Assembly: GCA_013178005.1 (NCBI GenBank)
Contig: JABLXL010000025.1
Location: 1 to 63,102, forward strand
Origin: Actinomycetota bacterium
GTDB lineage: Bacteria; Actinomycetota; Geothermincolia; Geothermincolales; RBG-13-55-18
DNA length: 63,102 nt
Reading direction: 5' to 3'
The notes under the pieces: generated by a model
Told to the model about the DNA's origin: nothing
Database searches by the model: none
Seen by the model: only the letters and a program-made list of their open reading frames with translations
In this document: in pieces, positions 29,974 to 39,012 of the stretch
Numbering within the stretch: the stretch's first letter is position 1
Layout of the letters: each line of letters begins with the position of its first letter
Made by a program: the position numbers and the translations under genes

Positions 29974-31151
29974 CTCCCGAGCTCCAGCCGGGCGGAGCCG
30001 TAGCCGGAAGAGACGCGCAGGTTGACATCCGGCGAGGCGCCCACGAGCTCCTCCAGGACTCCGCGCGCCTCCTCGCCCTGGAGCAGTTCCAGGCCGCCTC
30101 CCTTCTGTCTCACCGGGAATAACTCCACGCTGCGCAGAGTCCCGTCCTGGAAACGGCAGCTCGCCAGCAACCCCGCCGCGCGGCTTTCGCCCTCGAGGCC
30201 GATGAGGCTTCCCAGGGAATAGATGACCGTGGCGCCCTCGATGACCTCTATCCCCTGCGGGGACCGGGGGTGACAGCCGACCACCAGGTCCGCGCCCGCC
30301 CGCGCGCAGGCGTAGGCGACCTCCCTCTGCCGGGAGGTTATCTCCTTCTCTCTTTCCCCGCCCCAGTGGACGAACACCACCACGTACGGCACCTCTCCCG
30401 CCGCGTTGCTGACCGCCTCGCTCATCTCCTCGAGGGAGGTCACGGCATTAACCCCGGGAGTGTCCTCACCTGCTGCGTACGATCCCGGACCCACGTCGTT
30501 GAAGGAAAGCAGCGCCAGCTCCGCGCCCCGCGGCGACTTAAGCACCAGGGGCTGCCCCGCCGCTTGGCGGTCCGGGCCCGCCCCGCAAACCCCGACCTTT
30601 TCCCCGCGCAGCAGGTTAAGGGTCTCCTCCAGCCCCTGGTAGCCGTAGTCCATGGCGTGGTCGTTGGCCACGCACACCGCGCTTACCCCCGCCGCGGCCA
30701 TGGAGGCCGCGTTGGATATGTCCCCGCGCAGGCAGGTGGAAGGCTGGTCGGGGTTGGGGCTCCCCCCGCGGCAGAGGGGGCTTTCCAGGCTCACCACGTT
30801 GAGGTCATGCCCGGCGAGGAAGGACCTTATTCCCTCCCAGGGCGAAACGTTTCCCGCCGCCTGCAAGGCCGCCGACGAAGAAGAGGAAAGGGCCAGGTCG
30901 CCTCCCAGCCCCAGGTCCAGGGACAGATCTCCCGGCTCAGGCGCCTGTTGAAACGCCTCGGCTGGGGCTTCCGCCGTCGCCCCCTCCGTCTCCACCGCAG
31001 GGAACTCCTCCCCGCCGCCGGGATACCGTCCCGAGGTCAGTGAAAAGACCAGGAAAACCAGGCCCAGGACCAGGGAACACCCCAGCGCCAGGAAAAGCGA
31101 CTGGCGCCTCTGGCGCCGCCGCCTCAACCTCTGCTGCTGCGTCCTGGTCAT
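29970..31151 (-). CDS. CapA/YwtB-family metallophosphatase-like protein
   Basis: 393 aa: a strongly basic N-terminus, one membrane anchor (about 19-39), a low-complexity Glu/Ala/Pro linker, then the PGA_cap domain with SLESPLC, ANDHAMDYG, FVHWG, GCHPRSPQGIE and YSLGSLIG. The family is linked to poly-gamma-glutamate capsule synthesis in Bacillus, but many members stand alone, as here, so the polymer or role is unknown. It overlaps tilS by 4 nt. Confidence 0.88.
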   Translation of the reverse strand: MTRTQQQRLRRRRQRRQSLFLALGCSLVLGLVFLVFSLTSGRYPGGGEEFPAVETEGATAEAPAEAFQQAPEPGDLSLDLGLGGDLALSSSSSAALQAAGNVSPWEGIRSFLAGHDLNVVSLESPLCRGGSPNPDQPSTCLRGDISNAASMAAAGVSAVCVANDHAMDYGYQGLEETLNLLRGEKVGVCGAGPDRQAAGQPLVLKSPRGAELALLSFNDVGPGSYAAGEDTPGVNAVTSLEEMSEAVSNAAGEVPYVVVFVHWGGEREKEITSRQREVAYACARAGADLVVGCHPRSPQGIEVIEGATVIYSLGSLIGLEGESRAAGLLASCRFQDGTLRSVELFPVRQKGGGLELLQGEEARGVLEELVGASPDVNLRVSSGYGSARLELGR

Positions 31152-31552
31152 GCTCCGCGCTCCTCCGCGCCCGCCCCTGAAACATGCGGCAAAGCGCGCT
31201 CACGCCTTCCGCGCACGCCCCACCGGCGGGGAATGTTATACCGCGACCCGCCGCGGGGATACCCACGGCGGACAGCATCCGCCCCCTTCCCTCGACGCAT
31301 CCCCGCGCACTTCTTCTACGGCCGTCGCGCCATGTCCTGCGCCCCGACGGAACCCCGCTTTTCTCCGCGATGGGTTCCCGGGAGGCCTGGCGAGGGAAAC
31401 CGCGCCGCCTGCATCCCTCCGCCCAAACCGGGGGCACCGGTTACCACCATCATAGCGCACACCCGCGCGGTTATTTCATACACCAGGAGGGAAATCGTTC
31501 GTTTTCTCTCTGCAGGGAGCGTCCCGGGCCGCCCGCCGCCAGAGCACAGGCC
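31152..31552. other. Intergenic, no gene seen
   Basis: About 400 bp between cobQ and the CapA-like gene. Minus-strand TATGAT at 31449-31454 could be a -10 element for the CapA-tilS pair, but no matching -35 is visible. Confidence 0.3.
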
Positions 31553-33118
31553 TCAGCCGCCCTCCATGTCCAGCAGGCGGTATATCTCCTCCATGCGCAA
31601 CGAGGCGCGCGCCACCCGCGCCAGGCGGTCCAGGCGCTCCTCTCGCACCACCCACCACTCGGGCGCCTCCCCCGACGCTGCCTCTCTCGTGATGACCCCG
31701 CGCCGCTCCCAGAGGGCGCGGATAAAGCCCTCCCGAACACAGGGGTTCTCGAATAGCCCGTGCAGGTAACAACCGAACACGGGCAGGCTCTCGTGCATCG
31801 CCCCCTCCTCAACCCGCGCCTCCGCGCCGTCCCGTTCCACGATAAGCAGGGGGGGATCGCCGGCAAAGGACGAGCGGCCCATGTGGATCTCATAACCCGA
31901 TATGGGCGGGGACTCTCGGTCCAGACCCAGGACCGGGATCTCCTTGAGCGCCCTGGCCCGCACGAGGTGGGTGCTCTTCTCCCCGGTGAGCACCGTGACC
32001 AGGGGAAGGAGCCCCAGGCCGGGCACCTCTCCCGGCGCCGACTCCACGCCCTCGGGATCCTCCAGCCTCTCTCCCAGCATCTGGTAACCCCCGCATATGC
32101 CCAGGACCGGCACACCGGACTCCGCCAGCCGCTTCACCCGGGCGGCGAGTCCGCTCTCACGCAGCCACGCGAGGTCCGAGGCGGTGGTCTTGGAGCCAGG
32201 GAGGATGACCGCGTCCGGGGAGTCCAGCCGCGCAGAACTGGAGACGTAACGCAGCGCTACCCCCTCCTCATGGGAGAGGGGCTCGAAGTCGGTGGCGTTG
32301 GAGATGTGGGGCAAGCGCACCACCGCCACGTCCAGCAACCCTTCGCCCGGCGCGGGAGGCGCTGAGTCCGGCAGGACGTCGAGGTTCACCGTGTCCTCCT
32401 CGTCCAGGCCCAGGTCGCGCACGAATGGCACCACCCCCAGAACTTGCTTCCCCGTCCTCCTCTCCAGGTATCGCAACCCATCCTCCAGCAACCCGACATC
32501 GCCACGGAATCGGTTGATGACCAGTCCGGCCACCGCCCTCCTCTCCCTCCAGGGCAATAGCTCCAGGGTGCCCACCAGCGAGGCGAAAACGCCCCCGCGG
32601 TCGATGTCCCCCACCAGGATCACCGGCGCATCCGCCGCCATGGCCATGCGCATGTTGGCGATATCGCGTTCCGCCAGGTTGATCTCCGCCGGGCTCCCCG
32701 CCCCCTCCATGATCACCACCTCGAAATCGCGGCGCAGGCTCCGCAGCGCCCGCAAGGCCGTGGGCAGCAGCTTTTCCCACAGCGCGCCGCGCTCTCCCGC
32801 CTCCAGGTACCCGGCCGGCCTGCCCTCGAGGACCACCTGAGACCCGCGCCCAGAGGTGGGCTTGAGGAGTATGGGGTTCATGCGCGTCTGCGGCTCCAGT
32901 CCCGCCGCCTGCGCCTGGAGCACCTGGGCGCGCCCCATCTCCCCGCCCTCCGCGGAAACCCCGGAGTTGAGGGACATGTTCCAAGCCTTGAAGGGAGCGA
33001 CGCGCACGCCGTCATCCCTGAGGATGCGGCAGAGGGCGGCCACGAGCACGCTCTTTCCCGCGTGGGAGGAGGTGCCCTGCACCATGAGGCAACGCGCCGG
33101 CTTCTCCCTCGCGGTCAA
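31553..33118 (-). CDS. cobQ: Cobyric acid synthase (glutamine-hydrolysing)
   Basis: Amidates adenosylcobyrinic acid a,c-diamide at four positions to cobyric acid. 521 aa: an N-terminal dethiobiotin-synthetase-like ATPase domain (VQGTSSHAGKS), then a class I glutamine amidotransferase domain with the nucleophilic Cys in GICGGYQMLG and a later YLHGLFE. The usual KAQNMSLNS reads KAWNMSLNS. It is the last gene of the B12 operon and overlaps the ABC ATPase gene by 4 nt. Confidence 0.96.
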   Translation of the reverse strand: MTAREKPARCLMVQGTSSHAGKSVLVAALCRILRDDGVRVAPFKAWNMSLNSGVSAEGGEMGRAQVLQAQAAGLEPQTRMNPILLKPTSGRGSQVVLEGRPAGYLEAGERGALWEKLLPTALRALRSLRRDFEVVIMEGAGSPAEINLAERDIANMRMAMAADAPVILVGDIDRGGVFASLVGTLELLPWRERRAVAGLVINRFRGDVGLLEDGLRYLERRTGKQVLGVVPFVRDLGLDEEDTVNLDVLPDSAPPAPGEGLLDVAVVRLPHISNATDFEPLSHEEGVALRYVSSSARLDSPDAVILPGSKTTASDLAWLRESGLAARVKRLAESGVPVLGICGGYQMLGERLEDPEGVESAPGEVPGLGLLPLVTVLTGEKSTHLVRARALKEIPVLGLDRESPPISGYEIHMGRSSFAGDPPLLIVERDGAEARVEEGAMHESLPVFGCYLHGLFENPCVREGFIRALWERRGVITREAASGEAPEWWVVREERLDRLARVARASLRMEEIYRLLDMEGG

Positions 33119-34377
33119 CGCCCCTCCCCTCCGATCACCAGGGCGATCAGCTCTGCGCGGTCTGCCACCTCAACCGCCCCCTCCGCCTGCAGGCTGCGGT
33201 AGAGCTCGGAGGCGGCGCCTCGGGCGTAGTCCCTTTCCTCGATGGGTCGGGAGGAAAGGAGATAAACCCGCTTGCCTCCGCGCAACGCCTCGCGCGCCGC
33301 CTCCAGGTTCAGCAGGTTGCCGGGGCCCACGTAGAGGTCCGTGACCACCACCGCGTCGGCCTCCCTCACCAGCTCCAGGTTCGCGAGGTGGGCCTCGTCC
33401 GAGATGCGGGAAAAGGGGGCTTCCACCGCCATGCGGATCTCCAGGGCGCGCCCCACCTCCTCGTCTCCATCCCCACGGTTGAGCGCCCCCGCGGTGACGT
33501 AACACCCCGCCTCCAGCAGCTCGCGCATGAGGGCGGCGCCGCTGGCTCCGCCGCAGATGAGGTGCACCCTGGGGCCCGTGTCCCGCCGGCTTTCCCCGGT
33601 GGGGAGGAAGATGACATGCGGCCTTTCCGTCACCGCGTGGCGCGTGACGATGGCGTCCACTCCGAAGACCTCCCGCAGCGTGGCCGCGGTCAGCACCTCT
33701 CCCGGGGACCCACGCGTGTATTCCCTCCCCCCCTTGATTACCAACAGCCGGTCGCAGTACTGCGAGGCCAAATTGATGTCGTGCATGACCATGACCACCG
33801 CCAGCCCCTGCGCGCACATGCCCGCCAGCAGTTCGAGGAGGGACAGCTGGTGGCTGATGTCAAGGTGCTGGGTGGGCTCGTCCAGCAGGAGCAGCCCGGT
33901 GTCCTGCGCAAGGGCCTGGGCGATGATCACCCGCTGTCGCTCCCCTCCGGACAGCTCGGTCACGGGACGGTCGGCCAGGTGCCAGACATTGGCCCTCTCC
34001 ATGGCCAGCCGGGCCCTTTCCAGGTCGTGCGGGCCGGCCGCCTGAAGGCGGCCGAGGTGCGGGTTCCTGCCCATGAGCACCACCTCCAGGGCGGTGAAGG
34101 CGAAGGAGACGGCGGTCTCCTGGGGCACCATGGCCAGGTCCCTTGCCACCTCGCGCGCGGGCAAGCGGTAGAGGTCCTCACCGCCCAGCAGCACCACGCC
34201 CCTGCGAGGCCTCAGCGCGCGCGAAAGGGTTTTGAGGAAGCTCGTCTTGCCGGACCCGTTGGGCCCGATGACGCCGATAAAGTCCCCCGACATGACGGTG
34301 AGGCTCAGCCCGGACACCACGTCCTCGTCGCGGTAAGCGGCGCGCAGGTCCCTCGCTTCCAGCGTTTTCCATTCCAT
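33115..34377 (-). CDS. Corrinoid ABC transporter ATPase fused to a C-terminal domain
   Basis: Powers BtuFC-type uptake of corrinoids. The ABC domain (about 1-258) has Walker A GPNGSGKT at 38-45, the signature SGGERQR from 141, Walker B LLLLDEPTQHLD and the switch His in VMHDIN. A further domain of about 155 residues (266-420) starts GPRVHLICGGASG and looks Rossmann-like (EADAVVVTDLYVGPGN, GKRVYLLSSRPIEERDY). It probably senses or handles a nucleotide or cofactor, but I do not recognise it. The gene is 21 bp from the permease. Confidence 0.93.
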   Translation of the reverse strand: MEWKTLEARDLRAAYRDEDVVSGLSLTVMSGDFIGVIGPNGSGKTSFLKTLSRALRPRRGVVLLGGEDLYRLPAREVARDLAMVPQETAVSFAFTALEVVLMGRNPHLGRLQAAGPHDLERARLAMERANVWHLADRPVTELSGGERQRVIIAQALAQDTGLLLLDEPTQHLDISHQLSLLELLAGMCAQGLAVVMVMHDINLASQYCDRLLVIKGGREYTRGSPGEVLTAATLREVFGVDAIVTRHAVTERPHVIFLPTGESRRDTGPRVHLICGGASGAALMRELLEAGCYVTAGALNRGDGDEEVGRALEIRMAVEAPFSRISDEAHLANLELVREADAVVVTDLYVGPGNLLNLEAAREALRGGKRVYLLSSRPIEERDYARGAASELYRSLQAEGAVEVADRAELIALVIGGEGR

Positions 34378-34398
34378 GGTCCTGGATCCTCCCCCGCC

Positions 34399-35472
34399 TC
34401 AGGACAATCCTTGCCTGCTCCGCTTGAGCAGGTATATGAAGAAGGGGGCGCCGAAAAAGGCGGTCACGATCCCCACCGGAAGCTCGTTGGGCGCGATGAC
34501 GGTGCGCGCAAGGGTGTCGGCGAGCACCAGGAAGAGCCCTCCCCCCATGATGGACCCGGGTATGAGGAAGCGGTGGTCGGGCCCGGTGAGCAGGCGCACG
34601 ATATGCGGGGTCATCAACCCCACGAAACCGATGATGCCCGATACCGAGACGGCGGCCCCCACCGCCAGCGAGGCCACCACGATCATCGTCCACTTGAAGC
34701 GCTCCGTCTCCAGGCCGAGCTGCGCCGCCCTCTCCTCGCCCAGCATGAGCAGGTTCAGGTCCCTGGCCATAAAGAGAGACACCACGATGCCCACGGCTAT
34801 GAAGGGCAGCACCGCCAGCACCATGTCCCAGTTTCCGGTGCCCAGCCCCCCCATGAGCCAGAAGAAGATGTTGTGCATGCGGTCCTCGCTCACCACCATG
34901 AGCAGCGAAACGATGGAGGCCAGGAAGGAGGAGAGCGCGATGCCCACCAGGAGGAGGGAGGCTATGGAGGCGCGCCCTCCCGCCCTGGCGATGACGTAGA
35001 CGGCGAACACCGCCAGCAGCGACCCCGCGAAGGCGAAGAGGGGAACGGCGGACAGGCCTCCCAGCCCCACCTTGATGCCGAAGAAAAAGGCGATGGTCGC
35101 CCCCAGGGCCGCCCCCTGGGAGGATCCGATGATGCTGGGGTCCGCCATGGGGTTGCGGAAGAGACCCTGGAAGATGGCCCCCGCCAGGGCCAACCCCATC
35201 CCCACCAGCAGGGCGAGGAGAACGCGCGGCAGGCGCACCGAGATGATGATGGTCTCCTGGGTGGGAGTCCAGGTGGCGTCCACCAGCCTGCCCAGCAGGG
35301 GAAGTCGGGAGAAGATGATACGGGACGAGGTGGCGAGGGGGACGTACACCGCCCCCAGGGCCACGGCGACGACCGCCGCCACCAGCATCGCCGCCGCCAG
35401 GCACAACAGCACTACGGAGCGCCGGCGCCGCAGCGCATCCAGTTTTCCCGTCACCCCAGACACTTCCTTCAT
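34399..35472 (-). CDS. btuC: Corrinoid ABC transporter permease (FecCD/BtuC family)
   Basis: Membrane channel for substrate delivered by the binding protein. 357 aa with about ten hydrophobic segments and the family motifs LPRVLLALLVGMGLALAG, QGLFRNPMADPSIIG, GIIGFVGLMTPHI and NELPVGIVTAFFGAPFF. The corrinoid assignment comes from context (riboswitch-headed cob operon); FecCD permeases also move siderophores. Confidence 0.93.
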   Translation of the reverse strand: MKEVSGVTGKLDALRRRRSVVLLCLAAAMLVAAVVAVALGAVYVPLATSSRIIFSRLPLLGRLVDATWTPTQETIIISVRLPRVLLALLVGMGLALAGAIFQGLFRNPMADPSIIGSSQGAALGATIAFFFGIKVGLGGLSAVPLFAFAGSLLAVFAVYVIARAGGRASIASLLLVGIALSSFLASIVSLLMVVSEDRMHNIFFWLMGGLGTGNWDMVLAVLPFIAVGIVVSLFMARDLNLLMLGEERAAQLGLETERFKWTMIVVASLAVGAAVSVSGIIGFVGLMTPHIVRLLTGPDHRFLIPGSIMGGGLFLVLADTLARTVIAPNELPVGIVTAFFGAPFFIYLLKRSRQGLS

Positions 35473-35520
35473 GGCATCCCATCCTCATCGGCGCAGTCGC
35501 TTTCGCATCTCCGCGCGAAC

Positions 35521-35735
35521 GTATTCGCGCCAGGCCTGGACCTCGCAGCTCCCGCTTGGGGCACGCTCCGCTCCGTACATGGCCTAAAGCGGCGCCGGCT
35601 CTCCCTCGCATCCACACGTATTCGCGCCAGGCCTGGACCTCGCAGCTCCCGCTTGGGGCACGCTCCGCTCCGCCCAGGCACTGGACACGCCGGGCCTCCC
35701 TTCGGTCGGCCCTGTCGCTTACGCGACGCAGTCTT
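35521..35735. repeat. Direct repeat, dispersed family B locus 1
   Basis: A 55-bp sequence at 35521-35575 recurs at 35618-35672 (GTATTCGCGCCAGGCCTGG to CTCCGCTCCG). Just upstream GCGCGAA-CGTA-TTCGCGC forms a perfect inverted repeat. The block CGAACGTAT-CG-GCCAGGCCT and a downstream TCGCTTACGCGACGC match the reverse complement of the 135-bp units at 50506, so both loci belong to one family. It lies between btuF and btuC. Confidence 0.8.
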
Positions 35736-35746
35736 CCCAACGGGTG

Positions 35747-36676
35747 TTATTCATCCGATGGGTAGAGGGCTGCGTGTATCGCCTCCAGGCCGTCGATGAG
35801 CCGCGGTCCGGTGCGGTAGAGCAGGTTCTCCTCGATAACATACACCCTGCCGTCCCTTACCGCCTCCATGCGGTCCCATCCCGGCCGGGAGGCTATGTCG
35901 CCGGGGTCGGACATGGACCCGCTTCCCACCAGGTATACCTGGGGATTCTGGGAAAGCAACTCCTCCACGCTGAACTCGTAGTAGTCACCGGACTGCATAT
36001 CCCCTACGTTCTCGCCCCCCGCCTGGCGGATGAGGTCGGAGATGATGCTCCCCTTCCCCGCCGTCCACACGTTGTTCTCGTAGTAGATCTCGAAGAAGGC
36101 GCGGGGCCTCTTCTTTCCCTCTTTCTCCATCTCGTTGACCCGGCGGGCCACTTCCGCCGCCCGCTGGTTCATGTCCGTCACGATCTCCTCCGCCTTCTCC
36201 ACGGCGCCGGTGATCTCCCCTACCTCGAGTATAGTGGCAAGGGTTTCATCGAAGGTGGTGGGGTTGACGGCGTAGACGGTGAGCCCCAGCTCCTCCATGC
36301 GGTCGAGCATCTCCGCCTGCACCCCGCCCGTGGCCAGCACCAGATCCGGCTTCAAAGCCACGATGGCCTCGAGGTTGGGGGTGGTGAAGGTGCCGATCTT
36401 CTCCTTTTCCAACGCTTCCTCAGGGTAATCACAATACTCCGTGACCCCCACCACCTTGTCTCCCAGGCCCAGGCCGAAGAGGATCTCGGTGCAGGCGGGA
36501 GAGATGGAAACGATGCGCGAGGGCGCCTCCTCCAGGCTCACCTCCCTCCCCAGGTCGTCGGTGAACACGGTGGGCCTTTGCTCCTCCGCTTTCTTTTCCG
36601 CCCCTCCGCATCCAGACGCCAACAGGACCGCCAGGATGCATGCCGCCAGCACCGCGATCAGCGATCTCTTGCTCAA
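35747..36676 (-). CDS. btuF: Corrinoid-binding lipoprotein of an ABC transporter
   Basis: Class III periplasmic-type binding protein (309 aa). The signal peptide ends in the lipobox LASGC with lipidated C23. The mature part has the helical-backbone fold (RIVSISPACTEILFGLGLG, LKPDLVLATGG, DLIRQAGGENVG). It captures corrinoid outside the membrane for the BtuC/ATPase pair. A 274-bp repeat-bearing gap separates it from btuC. Confidence 0.93.
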   Translation of the reverse strand: MSKRSLIAVLAACILAVLLASGCGGAEKKAEEQRPTVFTDDLGREVSLEEAPSRIVSISPACTEILFGLGLGDKVVGVTEYCDYPEEALEKEKIGTFTTPNLEAIVALKPDLVLATGGVQAEMLDRMEELGLTVYAVNPTTFDETLATILEVGEITGAVEKAEEIVTDMNQRAAEVARRVNEMEKEGKKRPRAFFEIYYENNVWTAGKGSIISDLIRQAGGENVGDMQSGDYYEFSVEELLSQNPQVYLVGSGSMSDPGDIASRPGWDRMEAVRDGRVYVIEENLLYRTGPRLIDGLEAIHAALYPSDE

Positions 36677-36790
36677 CTCCGTTCCTCCTTTCCTTGCTCC
36701 GTGCTCTTTTCGTTCCCTTTACTTCCTCCATCCGCGGCTCCCCGCCCTCATGGGCAAACCGCACGCCGCCTCCCTCTTCGCGGGATGTTC

Positions 36791-37939
36791 CTAGCCGAGG
36801 GACGCCTCCCGCGCCACCTCCTCCAGCGCCTTCAGGAGGCGCCGGTTCTCCTCCGGCCTCCTCACCGCCACCCGCAGGTATCCGCTCCCGAGCCCCCGGA
36901 AATCCGCGCAATCGCGAACCAGTATCCCCCTCTTCCCCAGGGCGTCCACCAGCTCGCCCGCGCCGATCTCCCCCCGCGACAGGCGCAGGAGCAGGAAATT
37001 GACCCGCGAGGGGAAGACCTCGAAGAGCCCGGTGTCCAAGAGCCGGTCCGCCAGCTCCTCCCTCCATGCCGCCACCGCGGCGCGCGTTTCCTCCAGGTAT
37101 GCCTCTTCCTCAAGCGAGGCCAGGGCGGCGGCCTGCGCCGCCACGTTGACCCGCCAGGGCACGGCCGCTTCCTCTAGACGGGAGACCAGGTCCACGGGGC
37201 CGGCGAGCCAGCCGGGCCCCCGCAGCCCCGCCAGGGCGAAGGCCTTGGTCAAGGTGGAGAACACCACCAGCCCTTTCTCCCCCAACAACCCCAGCATGGT
37301 CGCCTCCTCTACCTCCCCGGGAGGGACGAAGGCCATGAAGCTCTCGTCCACCGCCAGTACGCCTCCGGCCTCCCGGCAGGCCTCCAGTGCCGGAGTCAGC
37401 TCCTCCCTGGGGTAGAGCCTGCCCGTGGGGCTCGCCGGGTTGCAGAGGAAGGTCAGCCGCGAACGGGCGGCCTCCTCCGCCAGGGACGCCGGGCGCAGGG
37501 AGAATCCCTGGTGGGGAAGGAGCTGGTAAAAGGCCGGCTCCACGCCCGCGATCCGCGCCGCCCGCTCGTATTCCCCGAAGGCCGGCGCCACCACGGTCAC
37601 CCCGGACCGGCCGCGCGCGGCCTCGCCCCTACGCCCCGGCGACCCCGCCACGCAGCGAACCAGGAGGTGGATGAGCTCGCTCGATCCGTTGCCCAGCACC
37701 AGCGATTCCTCACGCAAAGCCAGGTGGCGCGCCAGGGCCGACTTGAGCTTCGCGGCGTTCGGTTCCGGGTATCGGGCGGCTTCGTTCACTGCGGCGCGGG
37801 CCGCCTCCAGGGCCCGCGGGGGCGGACCCAGGGGGTTGACGTTGGAACTGAAATCGATGAACTCCTCCGCGGCCAAGCCGTAGCGCTCCGACGCCCATTC
37901 CAGGTTTCCGCCATGGGCTGGAAAGTTTTCCCTCTTCAT
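36791..37939 (-). CDS. cobD: L-threonine-O-3-phosphate decarboxylase (CobD type)
   Basis: PLP enzyme producing (R)-1-aminopropan-2-yl phosphate, the linker that joins cobyric acid to the nucleotide loop. 382 aa, aminotransferase class I/II fold, PLP lysine K232 in STLTKAFALAG, with SSNVNPLGPP near the N-terminus. HisC-like aminotransferases look similar; its place overlapping cbiB by 4 nt in a B12 operon decides the call. Confidence 0.9.
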   Translation of the reverse strand: MKRENFPAHGGNLEWASERYGLAAEEFIDFSSNVNPLGPPPRALEAARAAVNEAARYPEPNAAKLKSALARHLALREESLVLGNGSSELIHLLVRCVAGSPGRRGEAARGRSGVTVVAPAFGEYERAARIAGVEPAFYQLLPHQGFSLRPASLAEEAARSRLTFLCNPASPTGRLYPREELTPALEACREAGGVLAVDESFMAFVPPGEVEEATMLGLLGEKGLVVFSTLTKAFALAGLRGPGWLAGPVDLVSRLEEAAVPWRVNVAAQAAALASLEEEAYLEETRAAVAAWREELADRLLDTGLFEVFPSRVNFLLLRLSRGEIGAGELVDALGKRGILVRDCADFRGLGSGYLRVAVRRPEENRRLLKALEEVAREASLG

Positions 37940-38913
37940 GTCGCCCTCCCCGCTTCCACTGCCCGCGCCAGGACCATCGCCAGGGCCATCCCCAGCAGCG
38001 ATGCCGCGCGCAGCAGCTTCACCGCCTCCCGAAGGTGCGCCGTGGTGGCCTCTACGGCGCCATCGCCGATGGTCGGGTAGTCATAGGTAACGCCGCGGTA
38101 TTTCACCGGCCCCCCGAGCTCTATGCCCAGGGCCCCGGCGAAGGCGGCCTCGGGGTGGGCGCTGTTGGGGCTGGAGTGCCGCAGCCGGTCCCTGAGCCCC
38201 GTCCTCCACGCCTCCGCCCCGTCCAGGCCGCGCAGGAAAGCGGCGGCGCATATCAGGGGAATGGACGCCCTTGCGGGCAGGAACACGGCCAGGTCGTCGA
38301 GGCGCGCTGGGCACCACCCCAGGTGGAGGTGGCGCTCGTCCCTGTGCCCGAGCATGGAATCCATGGTCGAGACGGCCTTGAAGGCCAGCGCCGCCGGGGC
38401 TCCCCCCGCCGCGGCCCAGAGCAACGGCGCGAGGACGCCGTCGCAGTAGTTTTCCGCCACCGACTCCACAACCGCCCGGCACACGGCGGCCCGGTCGAGC
38501 TCCTCCGTATCGCGGCCCACCAGGGCGCGCAGGTGAGACCTCGCCGCCTCAAGGTCCCCATTCTCAAGTTCGTTCGCCACCCTCAGGGCGCTTCTTTCCA
38601 GGTCCTTCCAGGCGAAGGCGGTGTACAGGAGGAGCGTCTCGATCGTCCCGGAGCAGGGCAGTGCCAGCAGGGCCCGCCCCGCTGCCCAGCTTCCCCCCGC
38701 CACCAGGGCCGCCAGCAGGCAGCCGCGTAAGCGCGCCCCTCGGTCGTCCGCGTTGCGTTGGCCCAGCAGCGCCTCCAGCCTCGCTATGCAGGCCCCCATG
38801 ACGCGCACGGGATGGGGATATCCCTCCGGGTCTCCCAGCAAAGCGTCGAGGGCAAAGGCCGCGCATATGCGTGCCGCCCTTCCGCGCTTTCTCTCCACCG
38901 GCTTTCCCTTCAC
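37936..38913 (-). CDS. cbiB: Adenosylcobinamide-phosphate synthase
   Basis: Integral membrane enzyme attaching the aminopropanol (phosphate) side chain to cobyric acid. 325 aa with several hydrophobic segments and the signatures LLGDPEGYPHPVR, ESVAENYCDGVLAPLLW, STMDSMLGHRDER and SPNSAHPEAAFAGALGIELGG. It overlaps cobD by 4 nt. Confidence 0.96.
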   Translation of the reverse strand: MKGKPVERKRGRAARICAAFALDALLGDPEGYPHPVRVMGACIARLEALLGQRNADDRGARLRGCLLAALVAGGSWAAGRALLALPCSGTIETLLLYTAFAWKDLERSALRVANELENGDLEAARSHLRALVGRDTEELDRAAVCRAVVESVAENYCDGVLAPLLWAAAGGAPAALAFKAVSTMDSMLGHRDERHLHLGWCPARLDDLAVFLPARASIPLICAAAFLRGLDGAEAWRTGLRDRLRHSSPNSAHPEAAFAGALGIELGGPVKYRGVTYDYPTIGDGAVEATTAHLREAVKLLRAASLLGMALAMVLARAVEAGRAT

Positions 38914-39012
38914 TTCATCCCGCTTCCCACGACCTCCACGCCTGACAGGCGCGAAGCCGTCTCCAAGCGTCGCCGAGACGTCCTTACACTCTCCATGAAC
39001 CCGCCTTCCCGC

